Positions 6,090 to 15,200 of a DNA stretch of 19,151 bases are shown one piece after another. The DNA is taken from NCBI GenBank assembly GCA_050701115.1, contig JBOHER010000103.1, positions 1 through 19,151 on the forward strand, given 5' to 3'. The notes below the pieces were generated by a model, which did not search any database, was not told the DNA's origin, and saw only the letters and a list, made by a program, of their open reading frames with translations. Every line of letters starts with the position of its first letter. Within the stretch, counting starts at the first letter, position 1. The DNA is from JBOHER01 sp050701115 (GTDB lineage Bacteria > Actinomycetota > Actinomycetes > Mycobacteriales > Pseudonocardiaceae). A program made the position numbers and the translations under genes.

Positions 6090-8627
6090 ATGAGTCGCAC
6101 GCTGGTAGTCGTCGGAAACGGAATGGTCGGCCACCGCCTGGTGGAGGCCGTTCGCAGTGAAGACACCGCAGCCACCTGGCGGGTGGTTGTGCTCGCCGAG
6201 GAAGCTCATCCGGCATACGACCGAGTCGCCCTCTCGTCCTATGTGGACACCTGGAATGCGGACACGCTGACGCTGTCCGGCTCGGACTATGCCGGCGACG
6301 ATCTCGTCGAGCTGCGCCTCGGCGACCCGGTGGCCGATATCGACACCGGGGCCAAGGTGGTCACCACCGCCAGCGGCTTCGAGCAGCCCTATGACGCGCT
6401 CGTGCTCGCCACCGGCTCCTACCCGTTCGTGCCGCCGGTTCCCGGTCACGACCTGCCCGGCTGCTTCGTGTATCGGACCATCGAGGACCTCGACGCGATC
6501 AAGGCCGCCGCGGAGCGGGCGAAGGCAGTCTCCGGCCGCGCAGCGGGTGCGGTGATCGGCGGCGGCCTGCTCGGCCTCGAGGCTGCCAAGGCATTGCGCG
6601 ACATGGGCATGTCGCCACACGTCATCGAGATGGCGCCGCGGCTGATGCCGATCCAGATCGACGAGGGTGGTGGCGCGCTGCTCAAGCGGCTGATCACCGG
6701 ACTCGACGTCACGGTGCATACCGGCACCTCGACCAACGAGATCACCGAGGACCGCGGTCGGCTGTTCGCCAAGCTGGGCAACGGGACCGAGCTGGATCTC
6801 GACCTGATCGTCTTCTCCGCCGGTATCCGTCCCCGCGACGAGCTCGCGCGCACGGCAGGCCTCGAGGTCGGCGAACGCGGCGGTGTTCTGGTCGACGAGC
6901 GCTGCCGCACCAGCGACCCCAGCATCTACGCGATCGGTGAATGTGCCGCGGTTGACGGAACTTGCTACGGCCTGGTCGCGCCCGGCTACACCATGGCCGA
7001 GATCGTCGCGGCACAGTTGGCTGCGGGTAACACCGATGCGGTCTTCCCCGGAGCCGATCTGTCCACCAAGCTCAAGCTGCTCGGCGTGGACGTGGCCAGC
7101 TTCGGTGACGCGCACGCCTGCACCGAGGGCGCGCTCGAGGTCGTGATGAACGACGCGGTCGCGGGCACCTACAAGAAGCTCGTTGTCTCCGATGACTCCA
7201 GGACCCTGCTCGGCGGTGTGCTGGTCGGTGATGCGGGCGAGTTCAACACCCTGCGTGCGCTTGTCGACCGGCCGCTGCCCGCTGACCCGGCCTCGATCCT
7301 GGCGCCCGCCGGTGCCGACGGCGGCGGTCTCGGCGTGGACGCGCTGCCCGACGAGGCGCAGATCTGCTCCTGCAACAACGTGACCAAGGGCCAGATCAAG
7401 AACGCGATCACCCACGGTGGCTGCGATACCGTGCCCAAGATCAAGGCGTGCACCAACGCCGGTACCGGGTGTGGTTCCTGCGTGACGATGCTGCCCAAGC
7501 TGCTGAAGTCCTGTGGCGTACAGGTGTCCAAGGCACTGTGCGAGCACTTCGGCCAGTCGCGCGCCGAACTGTTCGAGATCGTGGCGGCAACCCGGATCAC
7601 CACGTTCAGCGAGCTGATTACCAAGCACGGCAAGGGCAACGGCTGCGCGATCTGCAAACCCGCCGTCGCCTCGATCCTTGCCTCGCTCGCCCCGGTCGTC
7701 GGCGCCGACAAGCACATCCTGGAGGGCGAGCAGGCGACGCTGCAGGACACCAACGACAAGTTCCTGGCCAACATGCAGCGCAACGGCACCTATTCGGTGG
7801 TGCCGCGCGTCCCCGGTGGTGAGATCACCCCGGAGAAGCTGATCGCGATCGGCGAGGTGGCCAAGGAGTACGGCCTCTACACCAAGATCACCGGTGGTCA
7901 GCGCATCGACTTGTTCGGTGCCACGGTCGACCAGTTGCCGCATATCTGGCAGCGCCTTGTCGACGCAGGCTTCGAGTCGGGCCACGCCTACGGCAAGGCG
8001 CTGCGCACGGTGAAGTCGTGCGTCGGCTCCACCTGGTGCCGCTACGGGGTGCAGGACTCGGTCGGCATGGCCGTCGAACTCGAGTTGCGCTACCGCGGCC
8101 TGCGGTCACCGCACAAGCTCAAGTCGGCCGTGTCCGGCTGTGCGCGAGAGTGTGCCGAGGCGCGCGGCAAGGACTTCGGCATCATCGCCACGGACAAAGG
8201 GTGGAACCTCTACGTCTGCGGCAACGGCGGCATGACCCCCCGGCACGCCGACCTGCTCGCGTCCGATGTGGACTCCGAGACACTGATCAAGGTGATCGAC
8301 CGGTTCCTGATGTTCTACATCCGTACCGCCGACCGGCTGCAGCGCACCTCGACCTGGCTGGAGGAACTGGAGGGTGGCCTCGAGCACCTCAAGGCGGTCA
8401 TCGTGGACGACAGCCTCGGCATCTGCGACGAACTCGAGGCCGCTATGGCCAAGCACGTCGAGAACTACGCAGACGAATGGAAGGGCGTGCTCGACGACCC
8501 GGAGAAGCTGGCCAGGTTCACCTCGTTCGTGAACGCGCCTGACACGCCCGACCCGACCATCTCGTTCCGTACCGAACGGGACCAGAAAGTGCCTGTGATG
8601 CTGGGGATTCCGGAGGTTGCCAAGTGA
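6090..8627 (+). CDS. nirB: Assimilatory nitrite reductase [NAD(P)H], large subunit
   Basis: The cytoplasmic siroheme enzyme that reduces nitrite to ammonium with six electrons from NAD(P)H. At 845 aa it is full length. In order it shows an FAD Rossmann motif (GNGMVG, 9-14), an NAD(P) motif (GGGLLG, 157-162), and a BFD-like [2Fe-2S] domain with C426, C428, C461 and C464. A short CxxC segment (GCAICKP) follows, then a ferredoxin-like nitrite/sulfite reductase half-domain. The siroheme/[4Fe-4S] domain has the cysteines C644, C650, C684 and C688 in CVGSTWC and CARECAEA. All cofactor ligands are present, so it should be active. ATG 6090 is preceded by GGAGGT (6079-6084). The stop overlaps the nirD start (GTGA), indicating translational coupling. 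A GlnR box upstream predicts induction by nitrogen limitation, and NnaR encoded downstream probably co-activates. Confidence 0.97.
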   Translation: MSRTLVVVGNGMVGHRLVEAVRSEDTAATWRVVVLAEEAHPAYDRVALSSYVDTWNADTLTLSGSDYAGDDLVELRLGDPVADIDTGAKVVTTASGFEQPYDALVLATGSYPFVPPVPGHDLPGCFVYRTIEDLDAIKAAAERAKAVSGRAAGAVIGGGLLGLEAAKALRDMGMSPHVIEMAPRLMPIQIDEGGGALLKRLITGLDVTVHTGTSTNEITEDRGRLFAKLGNGTELDLDLIVFSAGIRPRDELARTAGLEVGERGGVLVDERCRTSDPSIYAIGECAAVDGTCYGLVAPGYTMAEIVAAQLAAGNTDAVFPGADLSTKLKLLGVDVASFGDAHACTEGALEVVMNDAVAGTYKKLVVSDDSRTLLGGVLVGDAGEFNTLRALVDRPLPADPASILAPAGADGGGLGVDALPDEAQICSCNNVTKGQIKNAITHGGCDTVPKIKACTNAGTGCGSCVTMLPKLLKSCGVQVSKALCEHFGQSRAELFEIVAATRITTFSELITKHGKGNGCAICKPAVASILASLAPVVGADKHILEGEQATLQDTNDKFLANMQRNGTYSVVPRVPGGEITPEKLIAIGEVAKEYGLYTKITGGQRIDLFGATVDQLPHIWQRLVDAGFESGHAYGKALRTVKSCVGSTWCRYGVQDSVGMAVELELRYRGLRSPHKLKSAVSGCARECAEARGKDFGIIATDKGWNLYVCGNGGMTPRHADLLASDVDSETLIKVIDRFLMFYIRTADRLQRTSTWLEELEGGLEHLKAVIVDDSLGICDELEAAMAKHVENYADEWKGVLDDPEKLARFTSFVNAPDTPDPTISFRTERDQKVPVMLGIPEVAK

Positions 8628-8983
8628 CCACGATGATGGACTCTGCTGGAACTAGCACCGGGTGGACCCCGATCTGCGAGGTCTCCCGCATTCCCGCCGC
8701 CTATGGCGTGGCCGCGTTGCTACCCAACGGCGAGCAAGTGGCCATCTTCCGGGTGGAGGGCGACGAGATCCTCGCGATCGGCAACATCGACCCGATCAGC
8801 GGTGCCGCCGTGCTCTCGCGCGGCATCGTGGGTGACGCGGACGGTGTCCCGGTGGTGGCCTCGCCGATCTACAAGGAGCGGTTCGACCTGCGTACCGGCG
8901 CCTGCATTGACAACCCGGGCGTCTACGTCACCAGTTACCCGATCCGGGTAACCGAGGGCGTCGTGCACATCGGGGCGGCGTAG
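8624..8983 (+). CDS. nirD: Nitrite reductase [NAD(P)H], small subunit (Rieske-like fold without cluster)
   Basis: The small subunit partner of NirB, 119 aa, about the usual family length. It has the NirD form of the Rieske fold: the cysteine/histidine cluster ligands are absent, and the typical DPISGAAVLSRGIVGD and SPIYKERFDLRTGAC segments are present. Its role is assumed to be assembly or stability of the nitrite reductase, because it cannot bind a Rieske [2Fe-2S] centre. It starts at GTG 8624, four bases overlapping the nirB end (GTGA). The next gene begins two bases after its stop, so nirB-nirD-nnaR-cbiX read as one operon. Confidence 0.95.
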   Translation: MTTMMDSAGTSTGWTPICEVSRIPAAYGVAALLPNGEQVAIFRVEGDEILAIGNIDPISGAAVLSRGIVGDADGVPVVASPIYKERFDLRTGACIDNPGVYVTSYPIRVTEGVVHIGAA

Positions 8984-8985
8984 CT

Positions 8986-10194
8986 TTGGCGCTCGATGGC
9001 TCGGGGCGCTCGGCGGAAGGCATCCTTCCGTTGGCCGGCTACGCCATCGGCCTGACCGCGGCGCGCAGAGCGGACGAACTCGGGGCATTGTTCGTCCGCA
9101 AGGGTGCGACTGTCCGGTACGGGCCGAGCATCAGGATCGTGCCGCTCTCCGACGACACCGAGTTGCGCGCGGCCACCATGCGGATGCTCGCACAGCCGGT
9201 CGATGTGGTCGTGCTGACCACCGGGATCGGCTTCCGGGGCTGGCTGGAGGCCGCCGAGGGGTGGGGGCTCGGCGAGACCCTGATCGACAATCTTGAGCTG
9301 GCCGACGTGCTCGCACGCGGGCCGAAGGCGAAAGGCGCGGTGCGGGCGGCCGGTCTCACCGAGGCGTACTCGCCCTCATCGGAGAGCAATGCCGAGGTGC
9401 TCGACCATCTGCTCGCCTCGGGCGTGGACGGCTTGCGGATCGCGGTGCAGATACACGGCGAGCCGCTGCCGTTCTTCGTCGACGCGCTCCGTTCGGCCGG
9501 GGCCGAGGTCATCGAGATCTCGGTGTATCGATGGGTCGGGCCGTCCGATCCAGCGCCGCTGGACCGGCTGATCGACGGCGTGCTGGACGGATCGATCGAC
9601 GCCGTGCCGTTCACCAGCGCACCGGCCGCGGCGAGCACACTGGCCATGGCCAAGCGGACCGGTCGTTATGGTGCGCTGATCGACGCGTTCTCGCACCGGG
9701 TGCTGGTCGCGTGCGTCGGACCGATCACCGCGGGCCCGCTGGCCGCGCTCGGCATTCCGACGGTACAGCCGGAGCGAGCTCGGATCGGAGCGCTGGCGCG
9801 CGTGGTGTCGGAGGCCCTCGAGATAAGGACACCGCAATTCCGCGCGGCTGGTCACCAGATCGAACTCCGCGGCCAAGCGGCCATTGTGGACGGTCAGCTG
9901 CGTGACCTCGCTCCCGCGCCGATGGCCGTGCTGCGTGCGCTCGCCCAGCGTCCCGGTGTTGTGGTGCCACGCAAGGAACTGACGTCCTGGTTGCCAAGCG
10001 GTGGCGAGGAACACGCTGTGGAAACAGCCGTCGGCAGACTTCGGACCTCGCTCGGGGAGAGCCGATTGGTGCAGACCGTGGTCAAGCGTGGCTACCGGCT
10101 CGCGGTGGACGAGGCCGAGATCGATCGGACCGATCTCGCGCCGTCGGACAAGTACAGCGGCGTGACCGGCGGCCGGGGCGTGGTCAGGCGGTGA
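8986..10194 (+). CDS. nnaR: HemD-like / winged-helix transcriptional regulator of nitrate and nitrite assimilation (NnaR type)
   Basis: A 402-aa fusion. The N-terminal ~280 residues are a uroporphyrinogen-III synthase (HemD) fold: LAGYAIGLTAARR, TGIGFRGWLEAAEGWG, GPKAKGAV, FTSAPAAAS, VACVGPITAGPL. The C-terminal part from about residue 285 is an OmpR/PhoB-type winged helix, with LAPAPMAVLRALAQRPGVVV, the recognition-helix region VETAVGRLRTSLG, and QTVVKRGYRL. The same domain pair occurs in Streptomyces NnaR and Mycobacterium Rv0260c/NnaR, which act with GlnR on nitrite reductase genes. It is therefore named as a DNA-binding co-activator, with the HemD half possibly sensing a tetrapyrrole. The start is uncertain: TTG 8986, two bases after the nirD stop, has only a weak SD, and an internal TTG near 9031 would also leave the whole fold. 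No receiver domain or phospho-acceptor is present. Confidence 0.85.
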   Translation: MALDGSGRSAEGILPLAGYAIGLTAARRADELGALFVRKGATVRYGPSIRIVPLSDDTELRAATMRMLAQPVDVVVLTTGIGFRGWLEAAEGWGLGETLIDNLELADVLARGPKAKGAVRAAGLTEAYSPSSESNAEVLDHLLASGVDGLRIAVQIHGEPLPFFVDALRSAGAEVIEISVYRWVGPSDPAPLDRLIDGVLDGSIDAVPFTSAPAAASTLAMAKRTGRYGALIDAFSHRVLVACVGPITAGPLAALGIPTVQPERARIGALARVVSEALEIRTPQFRAAGHQIELRGQAAIVDGQLRDLAPAPMAVLRALAQRPGVVVPRKELTSWLPSGGEEHAVETAVGRLRTSLGESRLVQTVVKRGYRLAVDEAEIDRTDLAPSDKYSGVTGGRGVVRR

Positions 10195-10198
10195 CACG

Positions 10199-10888
10199 GT
10201 GATCGTCCTGGTAGCACACGGAACCCGCGATCCGGCTGGCGCGCTGGTGACCGAGGAACTCGCCGAGGGCGTGCGCGCCGCATTGCCCGGGGTCGCGGTC
10301 CGGGTGGCTTATGCGGATGTGCGTTCGCCGAACGTCACCGAGGTACTCGCGGAGTCGACCGAACCCGCCGTCGTCGTGCCCGCGTTCCTCGCCTCCGGCT
10401 ACCACGTGCGCACCGATATTCCGGCGCAGGTCGCGGCGAGTGGTCGGCGGGACGTGGTCATCGCCGACGCGTTCGGGCCCGCCCCCGAACTGGTCATTGT
10501 GCTGATCGAGCGGCTGCGGGCGGCGGGCTACGCCAAAGGCGACCGGGTGGTGCTCGCCGCGGCCGGATCGAGCGACCCGAGGGCCTTGGCCGGCGTGCAC
10601 GACGCCGCCTACACGCTCGGGGTGCGACTCGGCGCGCCGGTGCGCATCGGCTATGCCGCGACGACGAAACCCGCCATCGCCGACGCCGTGGCGAGTGTGC
10701 GGGCAGCGGCGGGCGAACGGGCTCGGGTTGCCGTGGCGTCCTGGTTGCTCGCACCTGGCCTGTTCCAGCGCAAGCTGGACGCTGCCGGGGCCGACGTGAT
10801 CGCTGAGCCACTTGGCGCCCACCCGCGCGTGGTGGAGCTCGTGGTCCGCCGCTACGAGGTAGCTGAACGGACGCTGGTCGCCGCATAG
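10199..10888 (+). CDS. cbiX: CbiX/SirB-type sirohydrochlorin chelatase
   Basis: Probable sirohydrochlorin ferrochelatase that inserts iron to make siroheme, the cofactor NirB needs; the position in the nitrite reductase operon favours iron over cobalt. It is 229 aa with two tandem CbiX half-domains. The first half has the catalytic histidines H7 (VAHGTRD) and H69 (ASGYHVRTDIP). The second half repeats the pattern as LAAAGSSDPRA and APGLFQRKL, with both histidines lost, so only one active site is expected, as in other long single-chain CbiX/SirB proteins. GTG 10199 begins four bases after the nnaR stop. The pair nnaR-cbiX is adjacent in mycobacteria too (Rv0260c-Rv0259c). Other enzymes for the precorrin-2 steps are not in this window. 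Confidence 0.88.
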   Translation: MIVLVAHGTRDPAGALVTEELAEGVRAALPGVAVRVAYADVRSPNVTEVLAESTEPAVVVPAFLASGYHVRTDIPAQVAASGRRDVVIADAFGPAPELVIVLIERLRAAGYAKGDRVVLAAAGSSDPRALAGVHDAAYTLGVRLGAPVRIGYAATTKPAIADAVASVRAAAGERARVAVASWLLAPGLFQRKLDAAGADVIAEPLGAHPRVVELVVRRYEVAERTLVAA

Positions 10889-10991
10889 GTTGACGTGGCG
10901 TTGTTGCGGTTCGGGCGGAATCTGGAAGTCTTGGAGCCGAACCAACTCCGCTGCGATATCGCCGGCGCAGTGCGAAAGATGGGTACGTTGC

Positions 10992-11870
10992 ATGACTGAT
11001 CAACCGCCGCACGGCTCCCTTCTCGACCAGGATGACCGCCCGCTGGCCGGGTACACCGTGGGAGTGACCGCGGAAAGGCGTGCCGGGGAGTTTCTCACCG
11101 CGCTCGAACGCAAGGGAGCGACGGTCCAGCATGCGCCGACGATCCGAATTGTCCCGGTCGGGGACGACGAGCGGTTGCGGGCCGCGACCGAAGCGGTGAT
11201 CGACGAACCGGTCGATTTCGCCGTGATGATGACGGGTCAGGGATTCCGGGGCTGGGTTTCGGCCGCTCGCGAGTGGGGGCTGGCCGATGCGCTGCTGGCG
11301 AGAATCGGCAAGGCCAGGGTAGTGGTGCGTGGCCCCAAGGCGAAGGGCGCGGTGCGCGGCGAGGGCATCACCGAAGAGTGGTCGGCGCCGGAGGAGACCA
11401 ATGCCGAGATGCTCGACTACCTACTCGACCAGGGCGTCTCCGGATTGCGGGTGGCTGTGCAACTGCATGGCGTGCCGCTGCCCGACTTCGTCGGCAGCCT
11501 GGCCGGCGCGGGTGCTTCGGTGATCGACGCCCAGCCCTACCGGTGGAAACAGCCGTCCGATATCGAGGCGGTGCACCGGCTGGTGGACGGCGCGATCGCA
11601 GGCGAGATCGACGCGCTTGCGTTCACCAGTGCTCCCGCGGCCGCCAACCTGCTCGCCATCGTCCGTGAGTACGGGCGCTACACCGAACTGCTGGAGGCGA
11701 TGCGCGGCCCGGTGCTGTGTGCCTGCGTCGGACCGGTGACGGCAGCGCCGCTGGTCGAGCACGGCGTCCCGATAGTGCAGCCCGACCGCCAGCGCCTCGG
11801 TGCCCTCGTCAAGCTCATCGCCGCGGAGTTGCCCGCGCGCCGTCGGGGCCCCGCCATCGGTACGTCCTGA
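10992..11870 (+). CDS. HemD-like (uroporphyrinogen-III synthase family) protein without DNA-binding domain
   Basis: A 292-aa protein clearly homologous to the N-terminal half of NnaR encoded at 8986-10194. Shared blocks include LAGYTVGVTAERR, RKGATVQ, TGQGFRGWVSAAREWG, GPKAKGAVRGEGITEEW, LHGVPLPDF, YRWKQPSD, FTSAPAAAN and CACVGPVTAAPL. It ends after the HemD fold and has no winged helix. It may be a true uroporphyrinogen-III synthase feeding siroheme synthesis, or a regulatory paralogue of NnaR; the sequence does not decide. ATG 10992 is chosen because the protein then starts with a short tail ahead of the fold. The open frame extends upstream to 10890, but that part (Trp/Cys-rich, no homology) is intergenic. 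A 103-bp gap separates it from cbiX, so it may have its own promoter. Its last 56 bp overlap the convergent gene. Confidence 0.85.
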   Translation: MTDQPPHGSLLDQDDRPLAGYTVGVTAERRAGEFLTALERKGATVQHAPTIRIVPVGDDERLRAATEAVIDEPVDFAVMMTGQGFRGWVSAAREWGLADALLARIGKARVVVRGPKAKGAVRGEGITEEWSAPEETNAEMLDYLLDQGVSGLRVAVQLHGVPLPDFVGSLAGAGASVIDAQPYRWKQPSDIEAVHRLVDGAIAGEIDALAFTSAPAAANLLAIVREYGRYTELLEAMRGPVLCACVGPVTAAPLVEHGVPIVQPDRQRLGALVKLIAAELPARRRGPAIGTS

Positions 11871-12120
11871 GGTCTACCCGGTTCCCGGTGGCGAGTACTC
11901 CCTCCGCACGCAGGAGCTTCAGTTGTGCGTGTCGCAGGTGCGGGGCCGGTGTTCCGTCCGCCCGCAGGACCCGATGCCAGGGGAGGTCGTGTCCGTCCTC
12001 ACCGAGGATCCGGCCGACCAGGCGCGGTGAGGGCGCGCCCGCGAGGGCCGCGATGTCGCCGTAGGTGGCGACGGTCCCCTGCGGTATCCCGGTGACCGCG
12101 GTACGGACGCGTTCATGCAT
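11815..12120 (-). CDS. Alkyltransferase-like (ATL) DNA repair protein, MGMT family
   Basis: A 101-aa single-domain homologue of the DNA-binding domain of O6-alkylguanine-DNA alkyltransferase. The active-site PCHR is replaced by PWHR (P47-W48-H49-R50), the mark of ATL proteins such as E. coli YbaZ. These bind O6-alkylguanine without transferring the alkyl group and hand the lesion to nucleotide excision repair. Also visible are the IPQGTVATYGDIAALAG start of the fold, the helix with the flipping arginine (SPRLVGRILG), and the RAEGV segment. ATG 12120 is taken as start. An in-frame GTG at 12132 lies 8 nt after a TAGGCT -10-like hexamer and could be a leaderless start. It is divergent from adnA, and its 3' end overlaps the HemD-like gene by 56 bp. 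Rv3204 of M. tuberculosis is an equivalent ATL near adnAB. Confidence 0.9.
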   Translation of the reverse strand: MHERVRTAVTGIPQGTVATYGDIAALAGAPSPRLVGRILGEDGHDLPWHRVLRADGTPAPHLRHAQLKLLRAEGVLATGNRVDLRTYRWRGPDGARATPRR

Positions 12121-12132
12121 CGCCTCGTCCAC

Positions 12133-12245
12133 GGTGTTGCAGCCTAGCTCGCTGTTGTGAGTGCCTAGGGTTGCCCATGCAACAACTTTCACGCACGAGG
12201 CGCGCCATCCAACCGGGTGTCGGTGGCGCGTGATTGCATCGCGGC
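12133..12245. promoter_or_regulatory. Divergent promoter region between ATL and adnA
   Basis: About 113 bp separates the two divergent genes. TAGGGT (12166-12171, plus strand) resembles a -10 for adnA, and a TAGGCT on the minus strand (about 12141-12146) resembles one for the ATL gene. Neither has a convincing -35. No LexA (SOS) box of the GAAC-N4-GTTC type was seen. The assignment rests mainly on gene orientation. Confidence 0.3.
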
Positions 12246-15200
12246 ATGAACCGGTTCGGCGAGCAGGCACCCGAGCGTGGTGGGCCCGTTCTCGTGCGCC
12301 GGTCCGTGGGGCACCGCGCCGGACGGGACTGGAGCGCGCAGGCGCGCCGCGTCCTCGACGGCACGGGGTTCCTCCGGGTACTGGGCGGGCCAGGCACCGG
12401 CAAGACCAGCTTGCTCGCCGAGACGGCCGCGTGCCGGATCCTCGGCGGCGCGGACCCCGAGCAGGTGCTCGTGCTGACCGCATCCCGCAAGGCGGCCAAC
12501 ACTGTGCGGGCAGAGATCACGCGCCTACTCACTGTCCAGGAGTCGGACGTGCCGGGTGACAGGCCGCCGCGCACGGTCCGCGAACCCCTGGTGCGCACCG
12601 TGCACTCCTACGCCTTCGGTGTGCTCCGGTCACTGGCCGGTCGCGACGGCACCCCGCCGCCGCGACTGCTGTCCGGTCCGGAGCAGGACGCGGTGGTGCG
12701 CGAACTGCTCGCGGGTGACCTGGACACCGGCGCGGATCGTTGGCCGGAGCAACTACGGCCCGCCCTGGCCGTGCCCGGATTCGCCGAGGAACTGCGGGAC
12801 CTGCTGCTGCGCGCGGCCGAGCGCGGACTCGGCCCAGAGGACCTGGTGCGGCTCGGCAGGCGGCAGCGTCATCGCGAGTGGGTCGCGGCGGGGCAGTTCT
12901 GGAAGCAGTACGAGCAGGTCACCCTGCTGCACGGTGCCGGAGGTAGTGCACTGTCCGCACCGAGCGCACCCGCCATGGATGCGGCCGAACTGGTTTCCAC
13001 CGCGCTGCTCACGCTGTTCGACGACACCGACCTGCTGGCCAGGGAACGTGCGCGGATCCGCTGTCTGCTCGTCGACGATGCCCAGCATCTCGACCCGCTG
13101 CAGCTGAAGCTGGTCCGGCTGATCGGCGACGCGGCCGGACTGTTCGTGCTGGCGGGCGATCCGGATCAGGCGGCGTTCTCCTTCCGCGGCGCGGACCCCC
13201 GGCTGCTCGCCGACAGCGATCCGGACGGCACCCGCACGGTGGTGCTGTCGGTGAGCTACCGGATGGGCGCCGCGGTGCACGCCGGAGCGGCCCGGATCGC
13301 GGCAGGCATGGCCGGTGCGAGCGCGCATCGGTCAGCCGCACCCTTGGCTCCCGATGTGGGGTCGGTGCGGGTTCGACGCTTCCCGTCCGCGTCGGCGGAG
13401 GCGGGCTGGATCGCCGACCAGCTGCGCCGGGCGCATCTGATCGACGGCATCCCGTGGTCGGAGATGGCCGTCCTCGTACGCTCGGCCGCCCGTACTTTTC
13501 CAATACTGCAGCGCGCCCTGCGGTCGGCAGGTGTGCCGATCGCGGCCGCGGCCGATGAGCTACCCCTTGCCCGGCACTCCGCCGTTCGACCGCTGCTGAC
13601 CGCGCTCCGGGCGGCGGCCAATCCGTCCCTTGTGGACGCTGAAGTTGCCGAGCAGCTGCTGGCCTCTCCGCTGGGTGGCGCCGATCCGCTCGCGTTACGC
13701 CGGTTGCGGAGGGGGTTGCGCAGGCTCGAACAGGCATCGGGCGGCCAGCGTCCCAGCGACGAGTTGCTGGTGGAGGCCTTGCGCACCGGGGACCGGCTGG
13801 TCGCGCTCGCCGATTCGGAGGCCGACGCACTGCGCAGGGTGGCCGATGTGCTCGCCGCGGGTCGTAAGGCGTTGAGCCGGCACTGCGGGGCCGAGCAGGT
13901 GCTGTGGGAGTTGTGGCACGCCAGCGGTCTGCAGCGACGGTGGCTGTGGCTGTCGGAACGCGGTGGATCCCTTGGCAGGCAAGCAGATGCCGACCTCGAC
14001 GCGGTGGTCGCCCTGTTCCACGCCGCCGGTCGTTATGTCGACAGATTGCCCCACGCCGGGGTCACCGGGTTCGCGGATTACTTGCTGTCCCACCAGATCG
14101 CGGGCGACAGCCTCGCCCCCGTCTCGGCAAGGGGCGACGGTGTCGAACTGCTCACCGCGCATGGTGCCGCGGGCAGGGAATGGACGGTGGTGGCCGTCGC
14201 GGGCGTGCAGGAGGGGTCCTGGCCGGATCTGCGGCTGCGCGGTTCACTGCTCGGCGTCGAGCGGATGGTCGATCTACTGTCCGGAGTGGACACCGACGGG
14301 GTGTCAGCCATCGCGCCTATCCTCGCCGAGGAGCGCAGGCTGTTCTACCTGGCCGCGTCCAGGACCAGGAGCCGATTACTGGTCACCGCTGTGCAGGGGG
14401 AGGACGAGCAACCGTCCCGGTTCCTTGACGATCTCGATGAGGCCCGCGTCGAGCAGGACGAGCCGGGCGCGGTCGTGCCCCGGGGCACCGACGAGCGGCC
14501 ACTTGTGCTGGCCAGCCTGGTCGGCGAACTTCGCGTGGCGGTGTGTGACTCCTCGGGTGAGCCGGAGCGGCGCAGGCGCGCGGCACGTCAACTGGCCAGG
14601 CTCGCGCGCGCAGGGGTCCCCGGTGCGCACCCGGACAGCTGGTACGGCCTGACCGAGCCGTCCACCGACGCGCCGTTACGTGCCGAGGACGAGGTGATCA
14701 GCGTTTCACCATCCACTGTGGACGTGCTGGTGCGATGTCCGTTGCGCTGGTTGATGGAACGCAACGGCGGATCGGACCCGGCGCAGCTGGCCGCGGTGAC
14801 CGGAACCCTGGTGCACGGTCTCGCCCAGGCCGCTGCAGGCGGTGCGACTCCGGAGGAGATTCAGCTGGCGATCGACGGGGCGTGGCAGCAGATCGATGCG
14901 GGCGCACCGTGGTTCTCCCGCAGCGAGCGCAGGCGAGTGGAACGGATGGTCGACAACTTCCTGGCGTGGCTGCGGCAGAGCAGGGGCGAGCTGGCCCAAG
15001 ACGGTGTCGAGGCGGACATCGAGGTGCGGTTGCCCGCCGCAGAGGGCCAGCGCGAGATCCGGTTGCGCGGCCGGGTGGACCGGCTCGAGCGGGATGATCA
15101 GGGCAGGCCGGTCATCGTCGATCTCAAGACCGCCAAGACCGCGGTCAGCAAGGCCGACGCCCAGGAGCACCCGCAGCTGGCCGCCTACCAACTCGCCGCA

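Noticed and set aside
10908..10943. 7-bp inverted repeat (GGTTCGG/CCGAACC) in front of the HemD-like gene
   Set aside because: Short stem with a 22-nt loop; expected by chance in GC-rich DNA.
10890..10991. Upstream extension of the HemD-like protein (34 codons)
   Set aside because: Trp/Cys-rich with no similarity to the family; ATG 10992 gives a normal N-terminus.
12121..12483. N-terminal extension of the minus-strand ATL frame up to 12483
   Set aside because: Arg-rich translation overlapping the adnA start; the MGMT-like fold begins at the ATG 12120 region.
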